DNA from: Ctenosaura bakeri
Taxonomy: Eukaryota > Chordata > Lepidosauria > Squamata > Iguanidae
Direction of reading: 5' to 3'
Assembly: GCA_948474755.1 (NCBI GenBank)
Contig: CAOLHI010004258.1
Coordinates: 1 to 64,000, forward strand
Length of the DNA: 64,000 nucleotides
The position numbers and the translations under genes are program-made. The notes under the pieces were generated by a model. It searched no databases. It had not been told where the DNA came from and saw only the letters and a list, made by a program, of their open reading frames with translations. Position 1 is the first letter of the stretch, and each line of letters begins with the position of its first letter. This document shows, piece after piece, positions 42,799 through 55,950 of this stretch.

Positions 42799-44690
42799 TG
42801 GTGATTCTGGAGACTATCACTAACAGGCTGTGAAGATCCTGGATCAGTACTGTAGACGCTGCAGCATGACGGAACACAGATTGTAAATAAGAACTATATG
42901 GGCTGAATATCCACTGTGATGGGAAAAAGCATCATCCCAAACAACTGTTTGTTCTGCTCTGAAAACAATGGCAGCTGACCTTTCTTGGTGAAAAGGCATC
43001 TTTCTGCCAGCGGTGCCAAATGTTTGTGGGAAAGCTCTTAACCAACTTATGACCTTGTGACTTCTCCACATTAGTTGTGGTTAGGTTCTTCCATGACAAT
43101 TGTAAAATAATGCTATAGCATTTATTGCAATACAAAGCAGTGCTTTGCCAAAGGACTGTGCTATCTACACATTCTTGGATACAGAACAACATTTTTAAAA
43201 AAATCATATTAAACTGAAGCTATTAAAGAGTTACTTTGCATGTCTCTACCTGTTAATGTTACCCTTTAACAATATGAAGCTGTCACTTGAAAGAAACATG
43301 TTTTATTGGACAAGTGTCACATTTTGCAAGATGCAGTTGAGATGGGAAAATCTCAGTTGCATAGCAATTCCACAACTCCCACAACCAAGACAGCTGTTGA
43401 CTTCAATGGAGACATGGAGCAAGGATGATGGTCAAGTTTCAAACATTGAAATAAATATTTGGACTGCAACACCCATATCATTTTATCTTCAGTTACCATT
43501 GTCAATGGCTTCTGTTTCCTAGCAAACATGGGACTTAGTGAACAAAGCAAACTGTCCATGGATATATCCAAAAAGGAATAGTATGCTGAGCTGCTAGATG
43601 TAAATACAGGGGTACCAAGAATTTGTATTGCAAACACTTCTGCTTTGCCTCTAAAGAACGCATCCAGGATCCATTGACTATATATTGCTAAATAACAGTG
43701 TCTGCACAAATAACTGAACAAGGTGTTTAGTATAGATCTTCTATGATTTGGATGGAGACCCTAAAATGGAAAGATCATATGTTGGTGACAAGAAAATAAA
43801 ATGAACAGAGAAGGTATCAGGATGAATCTGAACTTGTGTTAATACATCTCACCACAGGATAAACTATAATAACCTGGGACTGGTGAATGCATTGCCCTAT
43901 TTCAAATGTGTCGTAGGAATATTGATGGCATCACTTACTCTCAGATTCCCATTGATTTTTGTGGTTTACTGTTACCACAACAGTATTAATAGACTGACAA
44001 AAATGAATGATGCCTTTGGCTATCTAGTTTTTTCCCCTTCCTAGCAGCATACTTGCATTTTCTCTTACTATATACACTTATTTTCAGTGTGTTTTTTTGT
44101 TTAAGATTAAGAGCATAGAAGAAATGGAAGGGTTTCATTGCTCTCCAAGCAGTATGGCTGACCGGAGGAAAGAATGGTGATCTTTGTTTTAATTTTTGTG
44201 CCACTCTGAGGGTTCAGACTATGATTCTTTTCTTACCACAATGTGCCAATTGCAGTCCTATCATCATGTACAAATGAAGCATCTAAACCAGTTTGTCAAA
44301 GCTAGCATGCTTTCTACAAGCCATATTTTCCTCGCCTTCCAAAGATACCTTACAGCAGCATGTCATGTAAAATATTGGTTTAGTTGTAATTAATATCTGT
44401 AAGTCAGAATCACTCAGTAAATACAAGACCTGCACTACATTCTTTCTCTCTTTTTTAAAACAAGTATCTGGAATTAAGGAGAACGGGTGTCCAAACACCT
44501 AAAGATTATCACGTGGAGTCTGTCTACTCTACAAATAGAAATCAGTTTTGAATCACTCCATCATGACTTCTTCCTAAAGAAGAGAGGAAACTGTAGTTTG
44601 GCAAGAGTACTGAGAATTTTCTCTGTCTACGTTTTGGGGATCCTGTATGGGATACAAAGAAAGCTATGCAAATAAAATTGTTTTATAGCA
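42799..44690 (+). other. DKK2: Probable DKK2 3' untranslated region
   Basis: Sequence between the stop and the best polyadenylation hexamer (44671). It is AT-rich, lacks clear transposon copies in contrast to its surroundings, and contains earlier AATAAA hexamers near 43450 and 43795. The lack of repeats and the length fit an exonic 3' UTR. The end point is inferred, with no transcript evidence. Confidence 0.55.
44671..44676 (+). promoter_or_regulatory. Candidate DKK2 polyadenylation signal
   Basis: An AATAAA hexamer followed within about 10-30 bases by a T-rich stretch. Upstream hexamers near 43450 and 43795 are alternatives, so several 3' ends are possible. Confidence 0.4.
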
Positions 44691-45079
44691 TAGTGCTAAC
44701 ATATCCAGTTTTTTGTCCTCAGATAAGATTATCTTTGTACAAATAAATGCTCACATGAGTCACATCATTAAGGACAACCTACATTATCTAGAAGGGCATT
44801 GAATGCATGTTTGTATTATGAAACTTGGACAGATTTTTTTTTTTAAATGAAGAGCCACCTGAGGAGATAGTAGAGAAGTGACAGGGGGAGAGATGCTGTA
44901 TCTTTCCCTATTAGCAATCCCAAAATATCTTCAATCCATTTTTATCTCCCAAGCATTTCCAGGAATGTGTTAAGTTTTATAAACACACATCTGAAATTCC
45001 TTGGCAAGAATGCACCTTAGGGAGAAATTAATTGCTTTATATATAAATACATGCAGTCTTTTAAAATGGTGGAATCTGT

Positions 45080-45115
45080 GGCCAATTCCGCACTAGACTG
45101 TTATAGTGTTATTAT
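45080..45115. mobile_element. Hairpin MITE family A, terminal fragment
   Basis: ggccaattccgcactagact and gttatagtgttattatt, then unrelated sequence. Confidence 0.65.
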
Positions 45116-45207
45116 TAATGAATGAAGACCTGTCAGCTTCAGGTCAAGTTTTTCACTGAGATGTAGCAGCAGGAGGTTACAATTTAAAATGGGAGAGTGG
45201 TTGCTTT

Positions 45208-45361
45208 GCCATTTGCACACTAGACTGTTATAGTGCTATTATTCCACTTTCAACATCCTATGAAATCCTGGGGTTTGCAGTTTAGGGAGGGGCATTTAGA
45301 ATTCTCAGCCAAATCGCTTTTTGGCTTCAGTAAAATAAAACAGTGTAGTATGGAAAGGCCC
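45208..45361. mobile_element. Hairpin MITE family A, right arm deleted
   Basis: gccatttgcacactagactg through gtttagggaggggcatttag and the end acagtgtagtatggaaaggc. Most of the right arm is missing. Confidence 0.75.
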
Positions 45362-46039
45362 TAAACATCTGTTATCTGTGACTCTTTTTTAAAAAAATGT
45401 AGATAATTACTACACAGTCCTATGTAAATTTAATGAAGGGTTGGTTTTTATTTTTGTATTTTTCTGGGGTGGGTTTTTTTTTTTTTTGGACAATTTGATA
45501 CAGGGAGCTGTGCTTGGTTTATTTTAGTGCCATGAAAGGCATGACTATGGCTAAAAAAGTGCATAGTTTCAGTAAGATGTTTTCATGGATGATCAACCTG
45601 TATTTAAATCCACGGATGTGCACATCTCAAATCCTTTTGCTTCTTTGAGACTATGGGGGGGGGGGAATCTCCTATCCCGTAAGCATAGACCATTGTTACA
45701 AAAGTGAAGCTCCCCACTCATTTAAATATTATCAGATGGCTTCTGCATGTCCTTCCTCTCATTTTCCTGCAAAATCTAGTATTTGAAGTAATTTATTTAC
45801 AGGAAATGTTTAATAAGATGTATTTTCTTATAGAAGATATTTCATACAGAAAGCTTTGTAGCAAACTATACTTGCCATCTTGTTGACTTTGTAATTTAGA
45901 AAGAAATGTATAATAAGATTAAATATATTAAAGTGTCCATTTTTTCCATGCTGGTCTTTGTATTTTTTACTCATTTCCTTATAGGCAAAAGGTGAAGAGG
46001 GAGAGAGAGCTGCACAGTAAGAATCATTAACCTCATCCA

Positions 46040-46440
46040 AAGTCTATTTATTTATTTACCTCCTTCTTCCTAATACGGGACTCAAGATGGCTTGCAACAG
46101 TTGAAACAAACATAGCAAAAAATTTTTACCTCATACTAAAGTTAAAAATGTAAATTAAATGATCAATAAAATTTACAGCCAGATTAAAACACAGCCTTTA
46201 AAAAGAAAACAATAAATAGACAATACAGAACATTATGTAAATCCCATTCGTTTTGAGCAATCTTCAAAGGCCTGCCAAAACAAAAATAAAAGTCTTCTCC
46301 TGCCTCCAGAAAGAAAGAAGGTCCAGTCTAACTTTCTTGGAAGGTCCTCTCAAAACACAGGCAAGCTCCCATGGGAGGATGCAAGACAGTTGAAGGGTCC
46401 GTGCTGGGACAGATGAGAAACCCTCAATCAACAAGGGAAA
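46040..46440 (-). mobile_element. L2-type LINE 3' end, reverse
   Basis: The terminal TTTATT repeats, then acgggactcaagatggcttg, and farther in cttctcctgcctccagaaag read as a reverse L2 terminus. Confidence 0.6.
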
Positions 46441-46910
46441 GGACCCCCCATTGAGCCCAGTGACTGCTTACTGGTAAGTCGGTTTGGGGGGATCTGGCCG
46501 GAATCCACTACATAGGACTGTAGTAATGGTGCTACATAATACATAATGGTGATTATAGGATTCTGCCAAATATATTTTTTCATACATTTTGGAAGAATTT
46601 GGAATAGTTACTTTGGGGGCATTCTAGCTGGGGAATTCTAGGAGCTGTAGTCCAAAAAAACGACTGCCGATCTCAGTTGTAAGTCTCTTGTGTTCAGAGT
46701 AGGACAGCTGTTAGATTCAGCTTTAGTCACAAACTTGATTCTTCTTGTTTTGGGGTACATCTAGATTACAACATTTAAAGTTGCTTTCTGTCACTTTTGT
46801 CATATCCTGACTTTCTTTTTCTTTTTTCTTTTTTAAAAAAACTTCAGCAGCATGGCTCATAAAGGTAGCTCATTTCATTTCATTTCATTTCTGGGCACCT
46901 GCTACTGAAT

Positions 46911-46942
<32 letters not shown>
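46911..46942. repeat. CA microsatellite
   Basis: Uninterrupted CA run of about 16 units. A short CATTT triplicate lies just upstream (46871-46890). Confidence 0.95.
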
Positions 46943-46945
<3 letters not shown>

Positions 46946-47227
46946 TACTCATCCCAAGCAGAAAAGTCTTTCCAGCCAGGGATAAAGAAATAGGACTAAA
47001 ACCTTCACAGAGGATATGCAGCAAAGAACTCTCTTCATCTCCCCAGTCCTTCCTGGTTGGGCAGACATTTTAGCTTAACGATGTAGCAGGAAAGAGAGAA
47101 GAGCTAAAGCACATGTCCTCCAACACTTTTTTTTTAGATGCTATTCTGAGAGTCTTTATTTGAAAGCTCTTTGTTTTTGCCAAACCACATGTTGCACAAC
47201 CACATCTCCCTGTTTCTGGCAAACAAA

Positions 47228-47303
47228 ACACAATAAAAATGATGATGGTGATGGTGATGAGGATGATGATGACATAACAACAACAACAACAACAACAACA
47301 ACA
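47228..47303. repeat. ATG/GATGG and ACA trinucleotide tracts
   Basis: GATGATGGTGATGG repeats followed by about nine ACA units. Poly-Asp, poly-Thr or poly-His frames over it are artefacts. Confidence 0.9.
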
Positions 47304-47319
47304 AGTCTATCACCCTTTT

Positions 47320-47385
47320 ATGATACCTCAAATCTGTTGCTTGAGGCAGCCACCTCACTCTGCCTAACAGGGCTGGCCCTGCCCA
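47320..47385. mobile_element. Fragment of the GGCTGGCCC-ended TIR element
   Basis: gttgcttgaggcagccacct, cactctgcctaacagggctg and gccctgccc. It matches the right end of 23007-23278. Confidence 0.5.
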
Positions 47386-47621
47386 TATAATCTAGGAATA
47401 AGCCAATCTCTATAAAACAAATTGCTTATAGCAGAGCCACTCAGGAACTAGCGGCACTAAATAAGTCATAAATAAGTGAATCAATAAACTAGGATGCAAA
47501 TGTTAAACGACTCTGTCAGCAAGGAGCCATTTGCAACATTATTTCCTCACGGAAGAGTGAAAGGAAGATTCATGACAATAAATGAAGAAAACTTTATAAG
47601 AATGAAGAATATATTCCCATT

Positions 47622-47870
47622 CATGCAGTCCTCCAACATTTTCACAGAAGAAAGCTGGAACACATGTAGCCAAGCAACATTAGAGTGTGGTCAAGATGGC
47701 ACAAGAAGAAAATGAAGAAGAAAGGTTGCAACAGCTTAGTGAAGAAGGCAAGTTGCTGCCTTCACCTTTCATTTTCCACTACTGAGTTTAGTACAAAGTA
47801 GTTTTGCATTTTATAGTTTTACAGTGGGGAGAAAGGGAGAAAGTGGGAAGAGGAGAGAGAAATTGGCTGG
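47622..47870 (-). mobile_element. TIR element, 'ACCCTCCAA' family, copy 6, reverse
   Basis: catgcagtcctccaacattt, acacatgtagccaagcaaca, gtggtcaagatggcac, tagttttgcattttatagtt and aagtgggaagaggagaga. The distal end is lost in the L2 copy. Confidence 0.65.
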
Positions 47871-47894
47871 CACCAACATTAACTTTATTTCAGT

Positions 47895-48115
47895 GCCAAT
47901 TTAAAACATGGCTTTTTATTAATCAGATTTTATACAAATTGTGCATGTACATAGATTTTAACTATTTAACTTGTTTTAACTTGCTAGATAGTTTTATTTT
48001 TTTACCACTTCATATTTTAAATTTTTTAAATTGTTTACCTTGATTTTATTGTCTGCCTTCCTGACATCCTTGGATAAAAGGCAGGAGGCAAATATTTTAA
48101 TAAACAAATATGTAA
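47895..48115 (+). mobile_element. L2-type LINE 3' tail
   Basis: Closes with taccttgattttattgtctg and gataaaaggcaggaggcaaa, then ATAAA-type repeats. Confidence 0.55.
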
Positions 48116-49440
48116 ATAAGAGTCTGATCAAGGAAGATATTACAGTTTCAACACCAAGGCAGCATTTTTCTCTTTTCTTACCACTATATCTTTTGTAACA
48201 ATTTGCTTAATTAGGAGATTTCACAACCTTACTCACAGTTTTGTGCATATTTTCTCATGGACAACACAGTTTATTTGGTTTTGTCTTTAAAATGAATTTA
48301 TTCTCACTTAAACAATTGAACTTATAACCTTTATTGTAGAGAAAAAATAGAGGACTTGTGTTCTTTAGTCATTACAACAGACTCCTAACCCTCTTGTGGT
48401 TAATATATTTTCTATCCAAACACTAAGTGCTTTGTGAATAATGACCACCCAACAGAATACAAGAATTCTACATGAAAAGTCATTTCCGTGTAGGAAATTG
48501 CACAAATCCCGCATGTAGATCACCACATGTGATAATCACATGCACACATGTACACTGCAGCATGTGTAAGCAGTGATTTACAAACATGTAAAACATGATG
48601 ATCTCCACGTGGGAATTCGTACAACTTCCCAGGTGATTTTTGTAATGCGTGAACTGGCCCAAAGCCACTACCTGAAAAGCACACTTGCTCTAATCACTTG
48701 CTACAAACAATTTCACTCTCTCTGTACATCTAAGATTTTTAGCTCAACTACATGCAAATTTATTTGAATTCCTTCTGTGGTGAATAAACAATTGCACACA
48801 AGGCTGTACTATACACAAGCAAGAGGACATCAGATTGTAGAACCAATCATTGACATCACTCATGATTAAGGCTGCAATTGTGTCTACTTTACTGGAAAGT
48901 ATGTTCCAAATCCAGAAGAAGTTACTTAGTGCAATAGTAACTTCTTTAAGCTTCATTATATTCTACTATAATAACCTGGCTTTATAGTAAATAAGTATTA
49001 ATAGGATCTGGCTGCAAATCTGCATTCCCCACCGCATTTTATTACTGAGATAGGAAAGCTGCTAGAAAAGAGTTAACGGCTGACATCCTGTTCAATATTT
49101 ACTCTGTTCTTGTAAATTTTGGAATTCACTTTTACAGTCCTTGCCACAATCAGAAATGCCCCCAAAGCCTACCTTAAAAACCAGATCTGAGGGAATTCTG
49201 TGGTGCTGACAAGTGGGACACTGAAGTTCAGCCCCTTCCCACCAGTGAACCATGGTGTGATAATCAGTTATGTCCCTGGTACTGCTCATCTCACAGACAG
49301 GAAGGGCACTGGACACATAATCATTCAGTGCTCTGCTTTGCAGTACTGCAGGACTCCTTCAGCTAGTTCATCTTCATGGCTTTTAAGGTGAGTTTTAGGG
49401 CTATGAACTGGCATATGGATTGTAACTACATCATTGTAGC
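48116..49440. other. No recognisable gene
   Basis: Intergenic sequence downstream of DKK2. A group of acatgtg/cacatgt motifs occurs at 48520-48600. No coding frame or repeat identified. Confidence 0.35.
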
Positions 49441-49443
49441 TAT

Positions 49444-49645
49444 GGTCATTTCTGCACTACACTGTTATAGTGCTATTATTCTACTTTCAACATCCTGTGG
49501 AATTCTGGGGTTTGTAGTTTACTGAGGTCAAAGAGCTCTCTGGCTGAGAATGTTAAATGGCCCTCCCTAAACGACAAACCTCAGGATTCCATAGGATGTT
49601 GAAAGTGGAATAATAGCACTATAACAGTGTGGTGCAGAAATGGCC
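49444..49645. mobile_element. Hairpin MITE family A, complete copy
   Basis: 202 bp, GGTCATTTCTGCACTACACT to GTGTGGTGCAGAAATGGCC, flanked by TAT at 49441-49443 and 49646-49648. Confidence 0.9.
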
Positions 49646-50144
49646 TATGTCTCCAGTTTGGGATCTCAGTCATAGTGTTTAGTGAACCATTTATCTAAAT
49701 CTAAATCAAATACATTTATATTAGAAGTGGCAAAAACTTAACCATCCTTTTTATGTTAAATTGGTATGAAAGGGTTAAGTTAAAAACCTACACTAAAATT
49801 CTTACTGGAATGAGTCTGAAAAATGCAATCAATGGTTTAACATGCTCCACTCTTGTCTTTGTTTTGAGCATGGGCAAGAAGGAAACAGCTGTATGATTTT
49901 TTAAAAGTCCATTTCTCATCCACCTAATTAAAAACACACCTCTTGCTTTCTCTTTCTCCTTCCCATTTGGATCCAAACAAAAGTCCCAAGGACAATAGCT
50001 TTGACATTCACATTTCTGGGGCAGATGATCTTCTTATGTGCTATGTCTAGTGCAGAACACAAGAGGATGACCTGGATGCAAACAAGACCAAGGTACCAAC
50101 TACAGAATTACCAAGTTTGAATGAAGTCTTGTAGACTATCAGTT

Positions 50145-50270
50145 TGACTGGTCCCCTGCCTGTGGATCTCCAGATGATGTTCAACTACAACTCACAGAAT
50201 CCTTGACTATTGGCTTTGTGGACTGGGATTATGAGTGTTGCAGCCCAAAATCCAAGGTCAGAATCATCGA
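50145..50270. mobile_element. Palindromic hAT-type MITE
   Basis: gtggatctccagatgatgtt, caactacaactcacagaatc and ctttgtggactgggattatg. Degraded member of the 3.3-kb family. Confidence 0.55.
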
Positions 50271-50419
50271 TCTGGTTCACACACCAGAGCTATTCTACCT
50301 TCTTGAAGAGATGAAGGCCATGAGAGTAAAGGGAAAGAGAGAGAGAAAGATTTAGCAGCATTCTAAGTAAATGCCTCTATTACTGAGCTGTTTGTAAACA
50401 TTAGCTTGATGTTGATGAT

Positions 50420-50700
50420 GATGATCTTTATTTATATCCCACCCTTCTCCCAAAAAATGGCATTGAAGGCAGCTAACAATTTTTAAAAAAAAATACAGTA
50501 GAGTCAAAAACATACAAAAGATTAACATTTAAGCATACCTTAACTGTCAATAAAATGAAACCAACTTTAAATATACCATTAAAATAATAAAAAGCAGTTT
50601 AAAAACTATGCTCTTAAAAGTGATAAAAATATTGCTAAAAGTCTTTTCTTTTAAAACATTTGATTTCTTGAAATCTCTCAAAATACAGAAAAGTCATTGC
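50420..50700 (-). mobile_element. L2-type LINE 3' end, reverse
   Basis: tctttatttatatcccaccc then AT-rich 3' UTR text (aaaacatacaaaagatta, agtcttttctttt). Confidence 0.6.
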
Positions 50701-51077
50701 CTGCCAGAGAAGGACAGCAAGGAGGGGACTTGAGACAAAAGTGGCTGGTGGTGCCAAATACTGTTCTTCAGACTCAGCCTCTGCAGAGATCCTGAACATG
50801 TGTAGCACTTGGAGTCTGAAAGCTGTTTGTATGGATAAAGCCCATCTTCCCTCATGTCATACTTTATAAACTAATATTAACATGTTTGCTGTTGCAGATT
50901 TGAAATATTCCACAGATGGCAAATTTGATTTCATATTTGAAATTAGGTTGGGTTCAGAGTGTCCTTTCCATTTGCAGGAAGGACTGAGACAAGTGAAGGC
51001 TTCCCTTTACTCTTTGGACCCCATGTCACCTTCCATACTGTTCCAAAGGATCTCCCAAGCATCTTTAGCAGTTTTTA

Positions 51078-51270
51078 GGGGCCAGAATAGTGTAGTGGTT
51101 TGAGCATTGGACTGTGACTCTGGAAACCAGGGTTCAATTCCCTACTCAGCCTTGGAAACTCATTGAGTGAGCTTCAGGATGTCACATACACACACAGCCC
51201 AGAAAACTCCATGATAGGTTCTCTTTAGAGTCACCCTAAGTAAGAAATAACTTGAAGGCACACAACAAGA
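51078..51270 (+). mobile_element. Sauria SINE, copy 5
   Basis: ggggccagaatagtgtagtg, gtttgagcattggactgtga, aaccagggttcaattccc and the tail taacttgaaggcacacaac. Confidence 0.9.
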
Positions 51271-51742
51271 AAAGAGGATTGAAAGGGCAAGAAGAACCTC
51301 ATATTCATCCTTTCCTCCAGTATGGAAGCATCATGTGATTGACTTCTGATCTCAGGATCTTTGGCTGTAATCCTTTTGGAAACATAACACACACTGACAC
51401 ACACAAACACAAGGCCTGTTTAGGGAAAAGCAAGTATGCTCCACCCAAATGCCAAAAATGAGGAAAAAAACCAATATAGAATAAAAGTAAAATAAAATGA
51501 GATGAAACAAGAGCAAATAAAGTGTATACTTTTCATTAGGATATTGTGTATGCTTCTTGTATTTGTTTATTCAATGCCCTGAGAGGCAGGGGGAAAGAAA
51601 TTTAAATTTTCCCCCAAATGCAGCCAAACTATGAACAACTAGAGCACGTAATTTTCTCCCTTATCGTATCACTATGTGTTGCCACACTTTCACTGAATGA
51701 GCAGTAGGATACTTTCTGATTATAATGAGAATTCCAAGGTAT

Positions 51743-51786
51743 AGAGGGTTAGGATTAGAGTTAGGGTTAAGGTCAGGGTTAAGGTC
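51743..51786. repeat. Degenerate telomere-like repeat
   Basis: GGGTTAGGATTAGAGTTAGG followed by GTTAAGGTCAGGGTTAAGG: about seven units close to GGGTTA, with errors. Confidence 0.6.
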
Positions 51787-52225
51787 TGTATAATGCACAG
51801 TGCTTCTCAGGCCATATGTGGGGGACTAGCATTTTTCCCCAATGTACCAGAGACTGGTAACATATGTATGCCCATTGGCTACAGCTGTTTCTTTTTTTTC
51901 TCTAAAGTTGTCTGCAGACCAGCAACTGATGGCTTGTAAAGCACTAGTCCAGCGTGGTCCAGGGACCACCACTTTCAGTAGCACTACTGTACACTTCTTG
52001 TATTCAATCACCCCATGAGAATTCCAATGACATCCCACATACACATACAGCCAAAAACACCTACTTGTTGAAGAAATTTCAATTTTCAATCAACCTATGG
52101 ACAAGCAGAACCTATGGACCAATGGAACATATTCACTTTATAATGGCGAGTAAAAGACAGCATGGAATACATTAAATTGGCCAGGCAGGGAAGGGCACAC
52201 CTTTCGTCCTATGCTACCAAGTACT

Positions 52226-52226
<1 letters not shown>

Positions 52227-52268
<42 letters not shown>
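52227..52268. repeat. GATA microsatellite
   Basis: About ten uninterrupted AGAT units. Confidence 0.95.
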
Positions 52269-54177
52269 GTGTATTATTGTAGGGGAAGCAACTACAGGTA
52301 AGCCAAGTCACTCTAGCTCGTGCAGGATTAACCCAGGAAGTTCATGGAAAGCAAAGAGAGGCATGGGACAAGATTTCAGAAAGTCTGGAATTCACAAAAT
52401 GAAGCCAGTAGTCCAGATAACTATAATCAAAAGAGTAAGACAAGTACATGTTAAACATAGACAGTTCAGAGGTCAAGAATCCCAAGAAACACACAAGCAC
52501 AGAGAGCACTGCCAACTGGGGAGACTGAATGGTTGCTGCTGGGAGATTTATATATGGTTGACTTCAACTATCAGATTCTTCATTGTCTGGTGGTGTCTAT
52601 TTAATAGACTTCTTTTCTCCCCACCAGACTTCAGAGGTTGGGGGTATCTCTTTGGTGTCCAGCAAGTCCTGCTGTGGAGAGCCCCTCCAATGCTTTGGCC
52701 ATTAGCTTTTCAAATTCATGGGGGTAGCCATCATCTGCAATCAGAAATTCCCACAATTCAACACTTCTACATCAGGTTCCTCAAATTCCAAAGAGAGGGT
52801 GTTAATAACACCAGTGGCAATATGTACTAGATTTGCTAACACCTTTTATCTCAGCTGGTTTTTATTTGGCTTTTTAAGAACTGTTCACTGTAAGTGGCTG
52901 AAACTGAGGAATATCATTTAGAGCTGTGCCAATGAAAATGCCCCCAAATGCCTACACTCTACATCTTTGTAGTATCTGCAACAAAATAGACTTTGGAAGA
53001 TAAAAATGTATCATCCTAATGAATTAGGATTAAGTAAAGCTTATAAAATATTTGTAACAGGTGAACAAAAACAGTTGGAAAGGTAAGCTCAGATTGCTTC
53101 TTAAGGGTTGTTGACTGGTAAATCAATAGCCCTTAAATATATTTCTCAACTTACAGAAAGATCTAAAATGAGAAGGTGTTTGTGGCCAAAACTGAAAGCT
53201 TAAGGCTGATGTTACTGGCTTCCTAGAAATATCTACATTCTTTCTGAAAAATTAGATCATCTGACCCCATCACCACTCAGGACTAGCACTATGTCCAACA
53301 GCATATCCATCATTTTTCCTATGAGTGCAACGTAATAATTTGTATTGAGCTTAACCATGTGAAAACCAAACTTGGAGAAGATGCTCACTGCAAGAGTTCC
53401 AGACTAAACAGAGGTAACTGGGTGTAACGTGATCTTCTGTGTTTCCCCTGTAAAAACTGTGACAGGTCTTGGAGTCACTTTTTCAAGATTTAGTCTTGCA
53501 TTTACTAAGAGCTGTCTTTCTGGTTTTAATCTCTTTCTGTTTCTAATTCCCATTCATTGTCTTTTGTGTTGGCTTAGATTCTAAGTTCACATTGAGCTAA
53601 TCTTGTGTTTTTTGAAATTTTGGACTGGACAATTCAAATGTCATCATCATAATGTTATGTGTCAGGGAGCCAATGCAAAAAAAGAGGCTTCTATTCAATG
53701 TTTCAAATCTAATCCACATTTTCCAAACCCGATTCAGGTTTCTTCCTAGTTTCTGGTTTCTTGAAACAAGTCCCAGCAACAGCAAAGCTGCAACATAATC
53801 CTATCTAATCAAAAACCTGCAAGAAGAAGTGTATCAAAGTGATGGAAGTAAAATGGGCCTAGAGAGCAGTGTTCATTAGATGCTCTCTTGAATTACAGAA
53901 TGCAGACAATTTGGCCTGAACATCTAACACTCCCAGGCCTAAGCATATTGACTTCAGTCCAAAAGGAAAAGAGCAGTGCCCAGAAATAGATTACTGTGCA
54001 CTGATCTCTCCTAGAACAAATGCAAGTGGCTACTGTGGACTGAGAGAAACACTGACCAATATACATCATAATAGTGTTTTATCTTTTCTATAGCACTTCC
54101 GAATATTCTGATGGATGGTGTGAGTTAAACATGTCTCTCTCTTTCCGCTTCTTTGAATCTGGCAACACTGATGGTAT
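52269..54177. other. No recognisable gene
   Basis: Intergenic. A 155-codon open frame (52363-52830) has no recognised domain, and the sequence looks like an unidentified LTR-type repeat. I do not call it a gene. Confidence 0.3.
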
Positions 54178-54640
54178 TTATTATTATTTATTAAAATATT
54201 GGTATCTCACCCTGTAGCCTAAGATTTCTGGCTGTCTTATAAGAAATTCAAATTAAACATTTAAAATTTAAATTAACACAATGTAATTAATTAAACTGTA
54301 AATGAAAATTGACATAATGTAAACATTCTGAAAACAGTGAGTTATTTCAAAACTTTCAGAAGTTTAAAAATATGTATGTGTATAATGAAGATGAAATGAT
54401 TAGGCCCCAATGGCTTTCATAAAAAGCCAAATTTTGACATGGAACCAGAAGAAAACCAGTGTTGGATATAATTGGGCTTCCATAGGGATGATATTCCATA
54501 ACCAGGGTGATAGAACAGACAAGACCATATCCCAAATCATTATGCAGTATATTGCTTCCACCAGTCACACACAGGGGAAGGTCCTTCCAGGAGTCTTTAG
54601 TCCTTTGGCAGCCATATATATAGGGAAAGACTCTGATCTT
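54178..54640 (-). mobile_element. L2-type LINE 3' end, reverse
   Basis: A TATTATT tract, then ttggtatctcaccctgtagc, and farther in tccataaccagggtgatag and gaccatatcccaaatc, consistent with a reverse L2 terminus. A 210-codon reverse frame crosses it and the next element. Confidence 0.5.
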
Positions 54641-54892
54641 ACTTGATCCATAGAGCAGTTGCATTATCAGCAGTAGTTTCTTCATCCTGTCTGTTCTGTT
54701 TTCTTCAGTATAAGGATAGTAAAGGCTATCTGTTTCAATTTCTTCACATCTGAATTTCTGAATTTCAGTCCTGCATGAGAAGAAACCTGTGGATTTTGTT
54801 AAATTCTTCTGAAACAAATCAAAGTGAAATTCTTCCAAGTGGCCAAATTGAAAAGGTGCAGCGATTCTCAGCATAGAAAAGATAATGCTATA

Positions 54893-55430
54893 CACTGGCC
54901 CCTCCACATTCATGAGGGTTTGGGGTACAGAACAGTCACAAAAGTGGAAAAATGTGAATATCTCCCCCCCCAAAGATCTCTCCCCCATTCCCCTTCAGAG
55001 CTTCTCGCCTCCCATCCCTTTCATCCTTTTGCCTTTGGCCTTGGCATCAGAGGCAGGAGAAAAAGCCAAGCTAAAAGGCTTACTGGTACTTTCTCTCAAA
55101 CAGAGAAGAGCTGAGTTCTGAGGTTCTAGCTACTTCTGGTTGCCCTCTTCAGAAAGGAAGAGGTAGAAGCAAAGAGAACACCTGACCAATCAGCAACCAA
55201 CACACAGCCACATAGCAGAAAGGGCATGCCTCCAGCAGTGGAAGGGGGCTTTGTTCACCCCAAAAGGAAAAAGTATCAATTTTAAACACAAGCCTTGCAA
55301 GCCTGGGGTGATGAATGAAAGAGAAAAGGGGAAAGGGAATGAGAGGAGGAAAATGGAGGGGGGACAAGCATGTGCCTCACAAAGAATCAAATTTGTGAAG
55401 GTCTAACCCATGAATGTGGAGGGGGACTGT
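54893..55430. mobile_element. Tigger-like MITE, copy 4
   Basis: Ends CACTGGCCCCTCCACATTC and tgaatgtggagggggactgt are inverted partners. TA precedes the left end (54891-54892). The right TA has decayed to TG. About 540 bp, no transposase. Confidence 0.75.
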
Positions 55431-55745
55431 GTTAAAGAAGAGGAACCTTTCAAGAAAAAGAGGAGAAAAACCTAATTTGCAACCACAAACCAAGATGAAT
55501 AATCAGGGATTCAAACCCAAACTTTTCAGAGTTAAGTACTCAAAAGTTCTGAATCCATTTGAATAAATCTGACAGTTTCAGTTTTTTTCTTATTCCATTT
55601 TTCTTTTTAAAACGTCCAAGTCCTAAATTGAGACACTGATCTCAGAACAGACCCATTGAATAAATGGGATTTAAGTAAGTGTTGACTTACATTGGTTTCT
55701 TTGTTTTATATCCCACCTACCTGTTGTAAGCATAAATAAAACAAA

Positions 55746-55947
55746 GGCCACTTCCACACTACACTGTTATAGTGCTATTATTCCACTTTCAACATCCTGT
55801 GGAATTCTGGGATTTGCAGTTTAGGGAGGGGCATTTAGAATTCTCAGCCAGAGAGCTTTTTGACCTCAGTAAACGACAAATCCCAGAATTCCACAGGATG
55901 TTGAAAGTGGAATAATAGCACTATAACTGTGTAGTGTAGAAATGGCC
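55746..55947. mobile_element. Hairpin MITE family A, complete copy
   Basis: GGCCACTTCCACACTACACT to GTGTAGTGTAGAAATGGCC, with AAA/TAA at the borders. The arms pair almost perfectly over about 90 bases. Confidence 0.9.
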
Positions 55948-55950
55948 TAA

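Noticed and set aside
47134..47390. Frames with poly-Leu, poly-His, poly-Asp and poly-Thr
   Set aside because: Direct translation of ATG and ACA microsatellites.
52363..52830. 155-codon open frame as a gene
   Set aside because: No recognised domain, low-complexity start, no supporting signals, and next to a GATA microsatellite.
54356..54988. 210-codon open frame on the minus strand, the longest in the window
   Set aside because: It runs across an L2 tail and into the left end of a Tigger-like MITE. No domain, no signal and no relation to a family I know. Chance length in AT-balanced repeat DNA.
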